Below, piece by piece: positions 1 through 7,484 of a stretch of 29,318 nucleotides of DNA. Made by a program: the position numbers and the translations under genes. The DNA comes from Bacteroidota bacterium (GTDB lineage Bacteria > Bacteroidota > Bacteroidia > AKYH767-A > JABDAW01), in NCBI GenBank assembly GCA_023251595.1, contig JAHEYM010000008.1, forward strand, positions 1 through 29,318. Reading direction: 5' to 3'. Every line of letters begins with the position of its first letter. Position 1 is the stretch's first letter. The notes beneath the pieces are model-generated. The model did no database searches. It was given only the letters and a program-made list of their open reading frames with translations, and was not told where the DNA came from.

Positions 1-1740
1 GGTCTTTTTGTGCGCGGTGGAGATGCAACCGAAACTAAAACAATAATTGATGGGATGGAAGTTGCAAACCCATATTTTTCGAGTGTCCCTGACGTACCGC
101 AAAGAGGTCGTTTTTCACCGTTTCAATTTAAGGGAACCTATTTCAGTACGGGTGGCTACTCTGCTCAATATGGACAGGCAATGTCATCTACATTAATTCT
201 TGAAAGTCAGGATTTACCGGTCAGAACTACGACCGATATTGGATTGATGACTGTTGGTGGTGGAGTTGGACACACCCAGCGATTTAAAAATTCTTCTCTC
301 GGATTTTATGCAAATTATACAACACTCGGTCCTTATTTCGCTTTGGTAAAACAGAATCGTGACTGGGATTCACCACCTAATTCGCCATCAGGTTCAGTAT
401 TTTATCGACAGAAAGTTGGAAAAACAGGTATGTTGAAAGCGTTTGCCAGTTATAGCTATTCTACACTATCAATGTTTACACCGAATTTTAATGATTCAAC
501 TGGCATCTCACGAAATAAATTCAATCTGAATAATAATAATATATTTTCAAATATTTCTTATAAGAATATTATTTATGATGATTGGACATTATTTGCAGCC
601 GTCGCGTATAGTAATAATCTCGATCATATCAACATTGGAAATCCTGCATATTTTGCAAATCCATACGATTTACTCACACACCTGAAAAACAGTAATGAAT
701 TAATGCAGGGAAGATTGGTCTTGAGTCATGGCATCGGAAAACTTTCAACAATCCGTTTTGGTGGTGAGATGCACTCAAGTCAGAATATGTTGGATGGTAG
801 CGTCGATTATTTCGGAGCACCGGCAGTTGACTATCAAATTTTTACCCGCGATTCGAAAGAATTATTTATGGCAGGTTTTATTGAATCTGATGTTTATTTA
901 TCAAAAAAATTAGTTGCACGGTTGGGAGGAAGAGTTGAACATACTGATGCACTGAATAAAACAAATGTAGCGCCTCGTGCGTCTGTAGCTTATTCATTGA
1001 ATAAAACCAGTCAGATTTCAGCGGCGTATGGAGATTTTTATCAAACTCCTGATAAATCTTTTATACATGATATGACATATATCCCCGGTAATCAGTCACT
1101 CGATTTCGAGAAAGCAACACACTACATTGTGAATTTTCAGCACATAGACGATAAACGTACACTGCGGATTGAAGCGTATTACAAGCAGTATGATCACCTG
1201 ATCCAAACACTACCCTTAATGCATACGAATGGAAAGGGTTACGCGCAGGGTGCCGAGATTTTTTATCGTGATAAAAAAACTATAAAAAATTCGGATTTCT
1301 GGGTTTCCTATTCTTATCTGGATACCAAGAGACAATATCTTAATTTCCCGGTTGAAATGATTCCGGGGTTCGCAGCTACACACACTTTTGTAACTGTATA
1401 TAAAAGATGGATTCCGAAAGTAAATATTTCTGCCGGATTCACTTATGTGTATGCTTCGGGCAGGATGTATTATGATATCGATCAGTCAGGTGCAATCAGG
1501 TCAAGCGGGATAACCAAAGAGTTTCACAATCTGAGTCTGACCTTCTCACATCTCATGACCATCAAACAGCATTTCACTGTCATCGCTGCCGGAATCACAA
1601 ACGTGTTAGGAATTCAGAATGTGTTTACTTATCATTTCTCTGATGATGGGCGGTTTAAATATCCGGTTGGACCAACTTCTGATCGCTCGTTCTTTATCGG
1701 GATATTTATGAGTATTGGTGAGGATAAGGGCACTGATTAA
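1..1740 (+). CDS. TonB-dependent outer membrane receptor, 3' part
   Basis: The reading frame is already open at base 1, so the N-terminus (signal peptide, probable carboxypeptidase-like domain, TonB box, start of the plug) lies outside the window. The first visible residues are GLFVRGGDATETKTIIDGM, the typical plug motif VRGG...xxxDGM, followed by NPYF and a segment ending GGYSAQYGQAMSS, which corresponds to the plug end (usually GRYGGRLSS). The remaining ~500 residues are rich in alternating aromatic/polar strands, as in a 22-strand barrel. No SusD-like partner follows, which argues against a glycan-uptake SusCD pair; the substrate cannot be told. The C-terminus ends in a charged tail (SIGEDKGTD) after the last strand. 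Family assignment is firm, substrate unknown. Confidence 0.9.
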   Translation, partial: GLFVRGGDATETKTIIDGMEVANPYFSSVPDVPQRGRFSPFQFKGTYFSTGGYSAQYGQAMSSTLILESQDLPVRTTTDIGLMTVGGGVGHTQRFKNSSLGFYANYTTLGPYFALVKQNRDWDSPPNSPSGSVFYRQKVGKTGMLKAFASYSYSTLSMFTPNFNDSTGISRNKFNLNNNNIFSNISYKNIIYDDWTLFAAVAYSNNLDHINIGNPAYFANPYDLLTHLKNSNELMQGRLVLSHGIGKLSTIRFGGEMHSSQNMLDGSVDYFGAPAVDYQIFTRDSKELFMAGFIESDVYLSKKLVARLGGRVEHTDALNKTNVAPRASVAYSLNKTSQISAAYGDFYQTPDKSFIHDMTYIPGNQSLDFEKATHYIVNFQHIDDKRTLRIEAYYKQYDHLIQTLPLMHTNGKGYAQGAEIFYRDKKTIKNSDFWVSYSYLDTKRQYLNFPVEMIPGFAATHTFVTVYKRWIPKVNISAGFTYVYASGRMYYDIDQSGAIRSSGITKEFHNLSLTFSHLMTIKQHFTVIAAGITNVLGIQNVFTYHFSDDGRFKYPVGPTSDRSFFIGIFMSIGEDKGTD

Positions 1741-1757
1741 TTAACAATTAACAATGG
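1741..1757. repeat. AT-rich intergenic motif, copy 1
   Basis: Directly after the receptor stop codon lies TTAACAATTAACAATGG. A related run follows the next gene at 2440-2472 and also ends in AATGG. It is probably a dispersed AT-rich intergenic repeat with no evident hairpin. Confidence 0.35.
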
Positions 1758-1783
1758 AAACCCACTAATTAATACATATATAT

Positions 1784-2434
1784 ATGAAAAATTCAAAAAT
1801 ATTGTTCATCTTATTATTCCTTCTGCCATTTCTTGGCTTATCGCAAAACGAAAAGTTTGTGAAAGCGATGGAGAAAAATATTCAAAATTCAGATTCTGCA
1901 AAGACGGCAGCAGATAATCTTCAGGTTGTTAATGCATTTGAACGAATTGGTAATGCGGAGAAAAAAGAATGGCTTCCGTTTTATTATGCAGGATTCGTTT
2001 ATGCTATGATTGGTTCTCAGGAATCTGATAAAGACAAACAGGATGATTATTATGATAAAGGTTTGATGGACATCGCGAAAGCAGATTCATTAAGTCCGAA
2101 GAATGCAGAAATTTATGTTGTTCATGCAATGTTGTTACAGATGAAGATCGGTGTTGACCCAATGTCGAGAGGGATGAAACTTGGACCTGAATCGGGCAAA
2201 TGGTTAAATGATGCGATTACACTCGATCCTGAAAATCCCAGAGCATATTTTTTGCGGGGACAAGGAACAATGTTTCGTCCCGAAATGTTTGGTGGTGGTA
2301 AAGATAAAGCAGTTCCGGATCTTGAAAAATCAGTTCAGAAATTCGCGAAGTTCAAACCTGCCAGTACAATCATGCCTAAGTGGGGTGAAAAATCTGCAAA
2401 ACGTGCTTTGGAAAATTGCAAGAAAAAAGAATAG
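1784..2434 (+). CDS. secreted tetratricopeptide-like protein
   Basis: A 216-residue protein with a clear Sec signal peptide: KNSK, then a leucine/phenylalanine-rich core and cleavage expected after GLSQ (about residue 21). The mature part is helical and fits two to three degenerate TPR units, around residues 65-105 (FYYAGFVYAMIG, LMDIAKADSLSPKNAEIYVV) and 135-165 (WLNDAITLDPENPRAYFLRG). The Asp/Ser-x-Asn-x-x spacing before the helices is typical of TPRs. It lies 43 nt after the TonB receptor on the same strand, so co-transcription and a periplasmic accessory role are plausible. No catalytic motif is visible and the exact function is unknown. Confidence 0.75.
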   Translation: MKNSKILFILLFLLPFLGLSQNEKFVKAMEKNIQNSDSAKTAADNLQVVNAFERIGNAEKKEWLPFYYAGFVYAMIGSQESDKDKQDDYYDKGLMDIAKADSLSPKNAEIYVVHAMLLQMKIGVDPMSRGMKLGPESGKWLNDAITLDPENPRAYFLRGQGTMFRPEMFGGGKDKAVPDLEKSVQKFAKFKPASTIMPKWGEKSAKRALENCKKKE

Positions 2435-2439
2435 GAAAA

Positions 2440-2472
2440 TAATTAATAATTAACAATTAAAAATTAAAAATG
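2440..2472. repeat. AT-rich intergenic motif, copy 2
   Basis: A run built from AATTAA, AACAATT and AAAAATT words sits between the TPR gene and the phosphoesterase gene and resembles the motif at 1741-1757. There is no promoter-like TAnnTTTG here, which fits read-through transcription from upstream. Confidence 0.35.
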
Positions 2473-2483
2473 GTTACGGGTAA

Positions 2484-3638
2484 ATGAAAAAAATATTAGG
2501 AAGTTTATCTCTAACCTTCGCGTCTGTACGGCTTTGCGGGATAATTGTTTTTAGTTTATATTTTGGTTTATCTTCTGCACAAGTTAAGACAATTTCAAAA
2601 CAAATAACGTATAGATTATTCCTTATTGGTGATGCCGGAAACGACACTACCGTTTGTTCCTCTCTGAGTGAAGTGGCAAAAAGCTCTGAAAAAGATCCTA
2701 ATGCAACGGTAATATTATTAGGCGATAATGTTTATCCTAAAGGTGTAGAAAAAGGAAATCCGAATAGTGAGAGGGTCAGAATTTCCGAGAAAAAGATGGG
2801 AGTGCAGATAGATGCTTTTCATGATTTCACCGGACAATTTTATGTTATTCCCGGAAATCATGATTGGAAAAAATCGAGATGGGGTGGATTGAAAGGAGTA
2901 AAAAATGAACGTGCTTTTGTAGATACCTTTTCGATAACGCACACGCAGGCTTCTAATAAAGGTGCTGTAATGTTTCCTGGGGATGGGTTGCCTGGTCCCG
3001 TCATGAAGAACATTAATCCTTATGTAAATATGATTATGATTGACACAGATTGGTGGCTGCAGGGAAGGTTTTTTCATCCAATAGGACGAGAGCGAATAAA
3101 TGGAAGAAAACTTAGCAAGCACCAAGCTGATGAGAAATTCTTCGTTGCGCTTGATTCATTATTGAACATTGGTAAAACTACCGGAAAATGGTCAGTAATT
3201 GTTGCGCATCATCCTGTGTACACGAATGGAAGACATCAGCAAAGTTATACAGTCTGGCGTAATTTGGTTAATTATACTCCGATGCAAATATTCGGGCTCC
3301 TCGGTGTGAATAGATTATTGACATCGAATATATATCAACCCTGTTACAAAGAAATGCGGAAAAAATTAAAAAAAACAATTGATAAATACGATCATGTAAT
3401 TTATGCAAGTGGACACGATCATAATTTGCAATATTTTCATATTGATTCTAATTTTTATGTTGTGAGTGGCGCCGGGAGTAAGGGATCGCAAATCAAAAAA
3501 GAAAAGTTTAAATGTGAATGCTCTTGTGATCATCATAAAGGCTATGCGATCATTGAGTTCAAAAATGGGAAGGAGGCAGACCTTCATTTTAATATAGTGG
3601 GTCCTTCCTCTGAAATTTTTCATTCGAAATTGGAGTAG
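2484..3638 (+). CDS. secreted calcineurin-like metallophosphoesterase
   Basis: A 384-residue secreted phosphoesterase. The metal-binding blocks are in canonical order: FLIGDAG (Asp50), LLGDNVY (Asp81, Asn82), PGNHDW (Asn125, His126, Asp127), VAHHPVY (about residue 220) and SGHDHNLQYF (about residue 310). The first block has GDAG rather than GDxH, as in purple-acid-phosphatase-like members, so the active site should be a dinuclear metal centre; the physiological substrate is unknown. The signal peptide ends near SSAQ (about residue 33). Its n-region is unusual, encoded by a sequence resembling a dispersed repeat (see 2511-2540). It follows the TPR gene by 49 nt. A paralog is encoded tail to tail, 6 nt away. 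Confidence 0.88.
   Translation: MKKILGSLSLTFASVRLCGIIVFSLYFGLSSAQVKTISKQITYRLFLIGDAGNDTTVCSSLSEVAKSSEKDPNATVILLGDNVYPKGVEKGNPNSERVRISEKKMGVQIDAFHDFTGQFYVIPGNHDWKKSRWGGLKGVKNERAFVDTFSITHTQASNKGAVMFPGDGLPGPVMKNINPYVNMIMIDTDWWLQGRFFHPIGRERINGRKLSKHQADEKFFVALDSLLNIGKTTGKWSVIVAHHPVYTNGRHQQSYTVWRNLVNYTPMQIFGLLGVNRLLTSNIYQPCYKEMRKKLKKTIDKYDHVIYASGHDHNLQYFHIDSNFYVVSGAGSKGSQIKKEKFKCECSCDHHKGYAIIEFKNGKEADLHFNIVGPSSEIFHSKLE
2511..2540. repeat. dispersed-repeat-like sequence inside a signal peptide
   Basis: The stretch reads ACCTTCGCGTCTGTACGG and continues GCTTTGCGGG. It resembles a 'CTTCGCGTCTTTGCGG' sequence that I recall as frequent in Bacteroidota intergenic DNA. In frame it encodes LTFASVRLCG within the signal peptide of the phosphoesterase. 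The link to a repeat family is from memory. Confidence 0.35.
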
Positions 3639-3644
3639 GATATT

Positions 3645-4772
3645 CTAATTACACCCGGTCAGACATTCTACCTCCAACTCAGTTTTATTATCCTTTCTAT
3701 GATACATTAAAACGGTTTCGTAAAGACCGTAAAAATCGATCTCGAAAAATCCGCCTTGATTCCATTTTAAACATTGAGTTCCATCTTTACAGTCTTCCAT
3801 CTTTACTTTATCAATCTTACTGCCTGCGCCGCTTACGATATAGTGAAGACTATCTGTAATAAAATATTCCAACGAATGTTCATGTCCCGCTACATAATAT
3901 ACATCAGGATGATGATGTTCTTTCAACAAACTGTCTAAATGGACAGCCATTCTATTATAGGGAGGATAATTTGGATTGGAATCAGCGAACCGTCTGTTCA
4001 ATCTTTCCCAGAAAATAAGCGGTAAGGAATGTTTTCCTTTGGAGTGAATAGGATGATGACCAACGACAATTATCTTTTCATGTTTGTTGCTCGCATCTGT
4101 AAGCTGATTTTTAAGTTCCTTATAAAATGTGTTTATTAATAACGAATCACGATGCCGTTTTGCACCTTCTTCGATTATCAATCTGTACGTATCAATGAAA
4201 ATAAGTCTTGTTTTTCCGTTGTTAAAATCTCGTGATATCGGTCCTAGAGTACCATTAACAGGTAGAAATGTTCCGTCGTTATGGTTTAGAATCGACGTAA
4301 AATTCCTTAAAGTATCTTCAACAAATAATTGTTCCTTTAATAAATGTTTTTTCCCTCCTTTTAAGTGGATCATATTCCACCAATCGTGATTACCAGGGAC
4401 AAAATAAGCAGAACCTTTATAATCTCTTAATATATTCAGTTGAGACATCATTCTTCTTCGGGTAATCTTTCCTCCATCATATCCTTTCATCTCTAAACTA
4501 ATTAATCCGAAAAACATTTTCTTATAACAATTATCCCCCAAAAAGACAACTGCACTGTTCGGATTATCTGCCAATTTCTTTTTTAAATCGAGCAAGGTAG
4601 CACCTGTCGTATCTCCTTCACCGGCATCACCAATCAGAAATAATCTGAATGTAGGAGTTTCCGCATTCACCGGTTTTGTCTCGACCTGTTTGATTGGAGG
4701 GGTTTGTGCTAAACAGCGGTGGCTTAATGCAACGTTAAGAATTATAAAAATAAATAGGTTGACGTACCTCAT
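3645..4772 (-). CDS. secreted calcineurin-like metallophosphoesterase (paralog)
   Basis: It shows the same block order as its neighbour: FLIGDAGEGDTTG, VFLGDNCY, VPGNHDWW, VGHHPIHSKG and VAGHEHSLEYF; the last has GHEH where the neighbour has GHDH. The longest frame starts at 4802, but ATG 4772 (MRYVNLFIFIILNV...) gives a normal signal peptide ending HRCLAQ and fits a promoter box at 4811-4818, so I chose it; the protein is then 375 residues. Both paralogs end in a basic or cysteine-containing C-terminal segment (here ECLTGCN). The two genes converge with 6 nt between stop codons, suggesting an old inverted duplication. Substrate unknown. Confidence 0.87.
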   Translation of the reverse strand: MRYVNLFIFIILNVALSHRCLAQTPPIKQVETKPVNAETPTFRLFLIGDAGEGDTTGATLLDLKKKLADNPNSAVVFLGDNCYKKMFFGLISLEMKGYDGGKITRRRMMSQLNILRDYKGSAYFVPGNHDWWNMIHLKGGKKHLLKEQLFVEDTLRNFTSILNHNDGTFLPVNGTLGPISRDFNNGKTRLIFIDTYRLIIEEGAKRHRDSLLINTFYKELKNQLTDASNKHEKIIVVGHHPIHSKGKHSLPLIFWERLNRRFADSNPNYPPYNRMAVHLDSLLKEHHHPDVYYVAGHEHSLEYFITDSLHYIVSGAGSKIDKVKMEDCKDGTQCLKWNQGGFFEIDFYGLYETVLMYHRKDNKTELEVECLTGCN

Positions 4773-4810
4773 TTCTTTGTCTTGCACAATTGTGGATATC
4801 ACTATTGGTG

Positions 4811-4818
4811 CAAATTTA
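4811..4818 (-). promoter_or_regulatory. -7 promoter box for the second phosphoesterase
   Basis: On the minus strand this reads TAAATTTG, an exact match to the Bacteroidota TAnnTTTG box. Transcription would begin near 4804, leaving a leader of about 30 nt before ATG 4772 and essentially excluding the longer start at 4802. No convincing -33 TTTG was seen. Confidence 0.45.
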
Positions 4819-4935
4819 CACTTTTTTGGTTAAAACATCGAATTTTTATAAGGATTCCTCCTAGCGTGTTAAATTATTAATTTTCAGAAATGTCTTAGTT
4901 TACTCAACTTTGAGAGAATAGGAAATTGCTAATTT

Positions 4936-5111
4936 GAGACTAAAATACTTACTACGATGAGTAAAAATACTCATGGCATTGAGTAAAAAAACTCAGTATA
5001 TTGAGTAAAAAAGCTCAGTACACTGAGTAAAAAACTCAGTATATTGAGTAAAAAAGCTCAGTGTAATGAGCAAAAATACTCGAAACTTGGAGTGAAATTA
5101 CTCGAATATTT
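4936..5111. repeat. tandem array of 21-22 bp GAGT...ACTC dyads
   Basis: Seven units start at 4959, 4981, 5003, 5025, 5046, 5068 and 5090, each 22 bp except the fourth (21 bp); a degenerate unit lies at 4936-4958. A typical unit is GAGTAAAAAnnCTCAGT plus five or six variable bases. Each unit is a small dyad (GAGT/ACTC arms around an A-tract). The junctions between units form a second dyad (CTCAGTACACTGAG and relatives). The last units diverge toward the ATPase gene. The array occupies the space between two divergently transcribed genes. It contains stop codons in its frames and is not coding. Confidence 0.85.
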
Positions 5112-5119
5112 ATGAAAAA

Positions 5120-5151
5120 TTTGCTCAATATAATTATTTACAGTAATTTTG
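5120..5151 (+). promoter_or_regulatory. Bacteroidota-type promoter for the ATPase gene
   Basis: TTTG at 5120-5123 and TAATTTTG at 5144-5151 are separated by 20 bp, which fits the -33/-7 spacing reported for Bacteroides promoters. Transcription would start near 5157-5160, at or just after the ATG at 5157. It lies immediately downstream of the dyad array. Confidence 0.5.
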
Positions 5152-5156
5152 TAAAC

Positions 5157-6332
5157 ATGTTTATTAGGGAAAATTATAAAATGCTTATTCGCCGATTTGA
5201 AAGTCCGCGAAAGTTTATTCAGGTCATTGCCGGTCCTAGACAAGTGGGTAAAACTACACTTGTTCTGCAATGCCTTGATGAGCTGGGTGAAATTTCTCAT
5301 TATGCATCCGCTGATGCTGCAAAGGAAACTGACTCCGCGTGGGTAGATCAGCAATGGGAAGCGGCGAGAGTGAAGTGCGGAAGAAAGAAAGGGATTCTCG
5401 TTCTTGACGAGATTCAAAAGATTGGAAATTGGAGCGAACAGGTGAAGAAAAATTGGGATGGAGATACACGAAAGAAAATTCCTTTAAAAGTTGTGCTTCT
5501 CGGTTCCTCAAGATTGCTGATTCAGCAGGGTCTGACAGAATCACTCGCAGGTCGTTTCGAGGTTATTCCTATTACGCATTGGTCTTATGTTGAAATGCAC
5601 GCAGCTTTTCGTTTTACCCCTGAACAATTTGTTTGGTTTGGAGGATACCCTGGTGCTGCACCACTCATTAAAGATCCGAAAAGATGGAAAGATTATATAT
5701 TACATTCTTTAATAGAAACAACGATATCTAAAGATATTCTTATGTTGACCAGAGTTGATAAGCCTGCTCTCCTTAGGCAATTATTCACTTTAGGTTGCGC
5801 GTACTCCGGTCAGATATTTTCATTTAATAAAATGTTGGGTCAGTTAACTGATGCTGGAAATACAACCACATTGTCAGCTTATCTACAACTTCTGGATTCA
5901 GCGGGTTTGCTTGCAGGAATAGAAAAGTACTCCGGTAAATTAATCAGAACTAAATCGTCCAGTCCCAAGTTGCAGGTTAAGGATACTTCCTTACTCTCGG
6001 TGTTCTCCGGAAATACTTTTGTTGAGGTTCGCAAACAACCCGATACATGGGGTAGGCATGTTGAATCTGCTGTGGGAGCACATTTGCTGAATTCTTCGGT
6101 GAAAGGCGAATATGAAGTGTTTTATTGGCGAGAAGGAAATGATGAAGTAGATTTTATTGTTCGGAAAAATAAAAAAATTATTGCCATCGAAGTAAAATCA
6201 GGAGTAACACGCCGGCTATCCGGAATGAAAGCATTTACAAATCGCTATAAAGCCGACAAAATTCTGCTTATCGGCGATAGTGGAATTCATTGGAAAGATT
6301 TTTTAAATCTGAATCCGGGAGATATATTTTAA
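5157..6332 (+). CDS. AAA-type ATPase with DUF4143 C-terminal domain
   Basis: A P-loop ATPase of the large, poorly characterised AAA_14/DUF4143 group. Walker A is GPRQVGKTT and Walker B is ILVLDEIQK; a sensor-like LLGSSRLL follows, then ESLAGRFEVIPI. The C-terminal DUF4143 part ends with DFIVRKNKKIIAIEVKSG, a PD-(D/E)xK-like signature (D...ExK). The frame also opens at ATG 5112, but that codon lies upstream of the likely promoter (5120-5151). I prefer 5157 (MFIRENY...); ATG 5181 (MLIRRFESP...) is also possible and would have a normal leader. The next gene is on the other strand, its stop 1 nt away. Function unknown; mobile or toxin-like roles are proposed for relatives but nothing here shows one. 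Confidence 0.85.
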   Translation: MFIRENYKMLIRRFESPRKFIQVIAGPRQVGKTTLVLQCLDELGEISHYASADAAKETDSAWVDQQWEAARVKCGRKKGILVLDEIQKIGNWSEQVKKNWDGDTRKKIPLKVVLLGSSRLLIQQGLTESLAGRFEVIPITHWSYVEMHAAFRFTPEQFVWFGGYPGAAPLIKDPKRWKDYILHSLIETTISKDILMLTRVDKPALLRQLFTLGCAYSGQIFSFNKMLGQLTDAGNTTTLSAYLQLLDSAGLLAGIEKYSGKLIRTKSSSPKLQVKDTSLLSVFSGNTFVEVRKQPDTWGRHVESAVGAHLLNSSVKGEYEVFYWREGNDEVDFIVRKNKKIIAIEVKSGVTRRLSGMKAFTNRYKADKILLIGDSGIHWKDFLNLNPGDIF

Positions 6333-6333
6333 A

Positions 6334-7128
6334 TTAATGCTTTGTATAAAACCCCATTGCTGTCGGCAAAAAATCTTTTAAATCTTTTACTCTTTGTTCG
6401 TCGCTTGGATGTGTACTTAAAAATGCCGGCATACTACTCTTGTTTTGTTTCGCCATTCTTTCCCAAAAAGTAATTGCCTCGTGAGGATCATAACCGGCCA
6501 TTGCCATAAAAACAATTCCTAATTTATCAGCTTCCGATTCGTGCATTCTGGAGTAGGGGAGAAGTACTCCTACAGTAGTTGAGACACCGAAAGCCATATC
6601 CGCAAGTTGTCTGGTTTTCTGCGACTGCTGTGAAAGCGCTAAATCTAATCCAATTCCTCCCAATTCAACAATCAATAACTGACTTAATCTTTCATTCCCA
6701 TGTCGTGCTACTGCATGCGCGATCTCATGCCCCATCACACAAGCGAGAGCAGTCTCGTTTTGAGTTACAGGTAATAAACCCGTGTATACAACTACTTTTC
6801 CGCCGGGCATACACCATGCATTTACTTCAGAATTTTTCACCAGATTAAATTCCCAGTTATATCCATTCACCCGATCTTTTTGACCATGCGAATTCATGTA
6901 TTTCACAACAGCAGCAGAAATATTTGCACCAACTTTTCTAACAAGCTGCTCCTGTGCATCACGATCAGGTACCGGTGGTGTTTTAGAAAGGAAATCACGA
7001 TAATTTGTCAAACTCATCGAAATCATAGTACTCTCCGGAAGTAAATTAACCTGTTTTCGACCGGTAATTGGAACCTTGTTACAGGCGATTAAACATATAC
7101 ATAAGAAAAATAATATTAATTTTTTCAT
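6334..7128 (-). CDS. M48-family zinc metalloprotease lipoprotein
   Basis: A 264-residue lipoprotein: the signal peptide ends in the lipobox LIAC (Cys16), followed by NKVPITGRKQVNLLPES, a stretch typical of periplasmic M48 lipoproteins (LoiP/YcaL-like). The zinc site is HEIAH (His134, Glu135, His138), with the third ligand in ESEAD (ExxxD, about Glu197). AWCMPGGKVVVYTGLL precedes it as in the family. Expected role: envelope protein quality control. It is on the same strand as clpS, 47 nt downstream, with a 25-bp repeat in the gap. Confidence 0.92.
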   Translation of the reverse strand: MKKLILFFLCICLIACNKVPITGRKQVNLLPESTMISMSLTNYRDFLSKTPPVPDRDAQEQLVRKVGANISAAVVKYMNSHGQKDRVNGYNWEFNLVKNSEVNAWCMPGGKVVVYTGLLPVTQNETALACVMGHEIAHAVARHGNERLSQLLIVELGGIGLDLALSQQSQKTRQLADMAFGVSTTVGVLLPYSRMHESEADKLGIVFMAMAGYDPHEAITFWERMAKQNKSSMPAFLSTHPSDEQRVKDLKDFLPTAMGFYTKH

Positions 7129-7130
7129 CT

Positions 7131-7150
7131 TTTCAACTCTTCAACCTTTG
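7131..7150. repeat. TTGAAGAGTTGAA-type motif, copy 1
   Basis: On the minus strand this reads AAAGGTTGAAGAGTTGAAAA. A longer version of the same words is at 21401-21434. It lies in the clpS to M48 gap beside the 25-bp repeat. It could be a dispersed intergenic repeat. Confidence 0.4.
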
Positions 7151-7175
7151 AAGTCGTTGCATGCAACGTCTCTAC
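7151..7175. repeat. 25-bp duplicated element with TTGCATGCAA palindrome, copy 1
   Basis: A 25-bp sequence with a central palindrome (CGTTGCATGCAACG) and a GTAGAGACG end on the minus strand. An identical copy is at 20135-20159. It abuts the clpS stop codon on its downstream side. Confidence 0.75.
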
Positions 7176-7457
7176 CTACTCAATCACCGCACTCAACCCT
7201 TTTCCCTGCAGTGCTTCGCAAATTGGTTTCAGATCCTTATAGCTGCCTTCTTTCACTGCACATTTTCCGTTATGGTGAACTATGAATGCGCACTGTTCTG
7301 CTTGTTCAGGTTCGTGGTTGCAATATTTAATTAGAGCATTAATAACATTGTCGAATGTGTTTACATCATCATTATATAAAATTAAACTTCGCGAGTTTTC
7401 AGTTTCAGCTACTTCAACTTCTACCGGATGTGGACGGGGACTTTGTTTTGTCTTCAT
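7176..7457 (-). CDS. clpS: ClpS, ATP-dependent Clp protease adaptor
   Basis: A 93-residue protein with the ClpS core: LILYNDDVNTFDNVI (the N-D-D segment that binds N-end-rule substrates), then AEQCAFIVHHNGKCAV and a C-terminal GLSAVIE strand. ClpS docks on the N-domain of ClpA/ClpC and delivers N-degron substrates for degradation in the cytoplasm. The N-terminal extension of about 24 residues is of normal type. The start lies 27 nt after the stop of the 2502-residue envelope protein, so it is probably co-transcribed from upstream; I see no own promoter box. No clpA/clpC lies in the window. Confidence 0.93.
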   Translation of the reverse strand: MKTKQSPRPHPVEVEVAETENSRSLILYNDDVNTFDNVINALIKYCNHEPEQAEQCAFIVHHNGKCAVKEGSYKDLKPICEALQGKGLSAVIE

Positions 7458-7484
7458 GAATTTAGTTCGATGTGTTTCATCGAA

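Noticed and set aside
4936..5111. CRISPR-like array
   Set aside because: Units are 21-22 bp in total, leaving no room for 30-bp spacers; the repeats are degenerate and no cas gene is present.
5058..5544. Minus-strand ORFs over the ATPase start
   Set aside because: They overlap the Walker A coding region on the other strand and the dyad array; no family signature.
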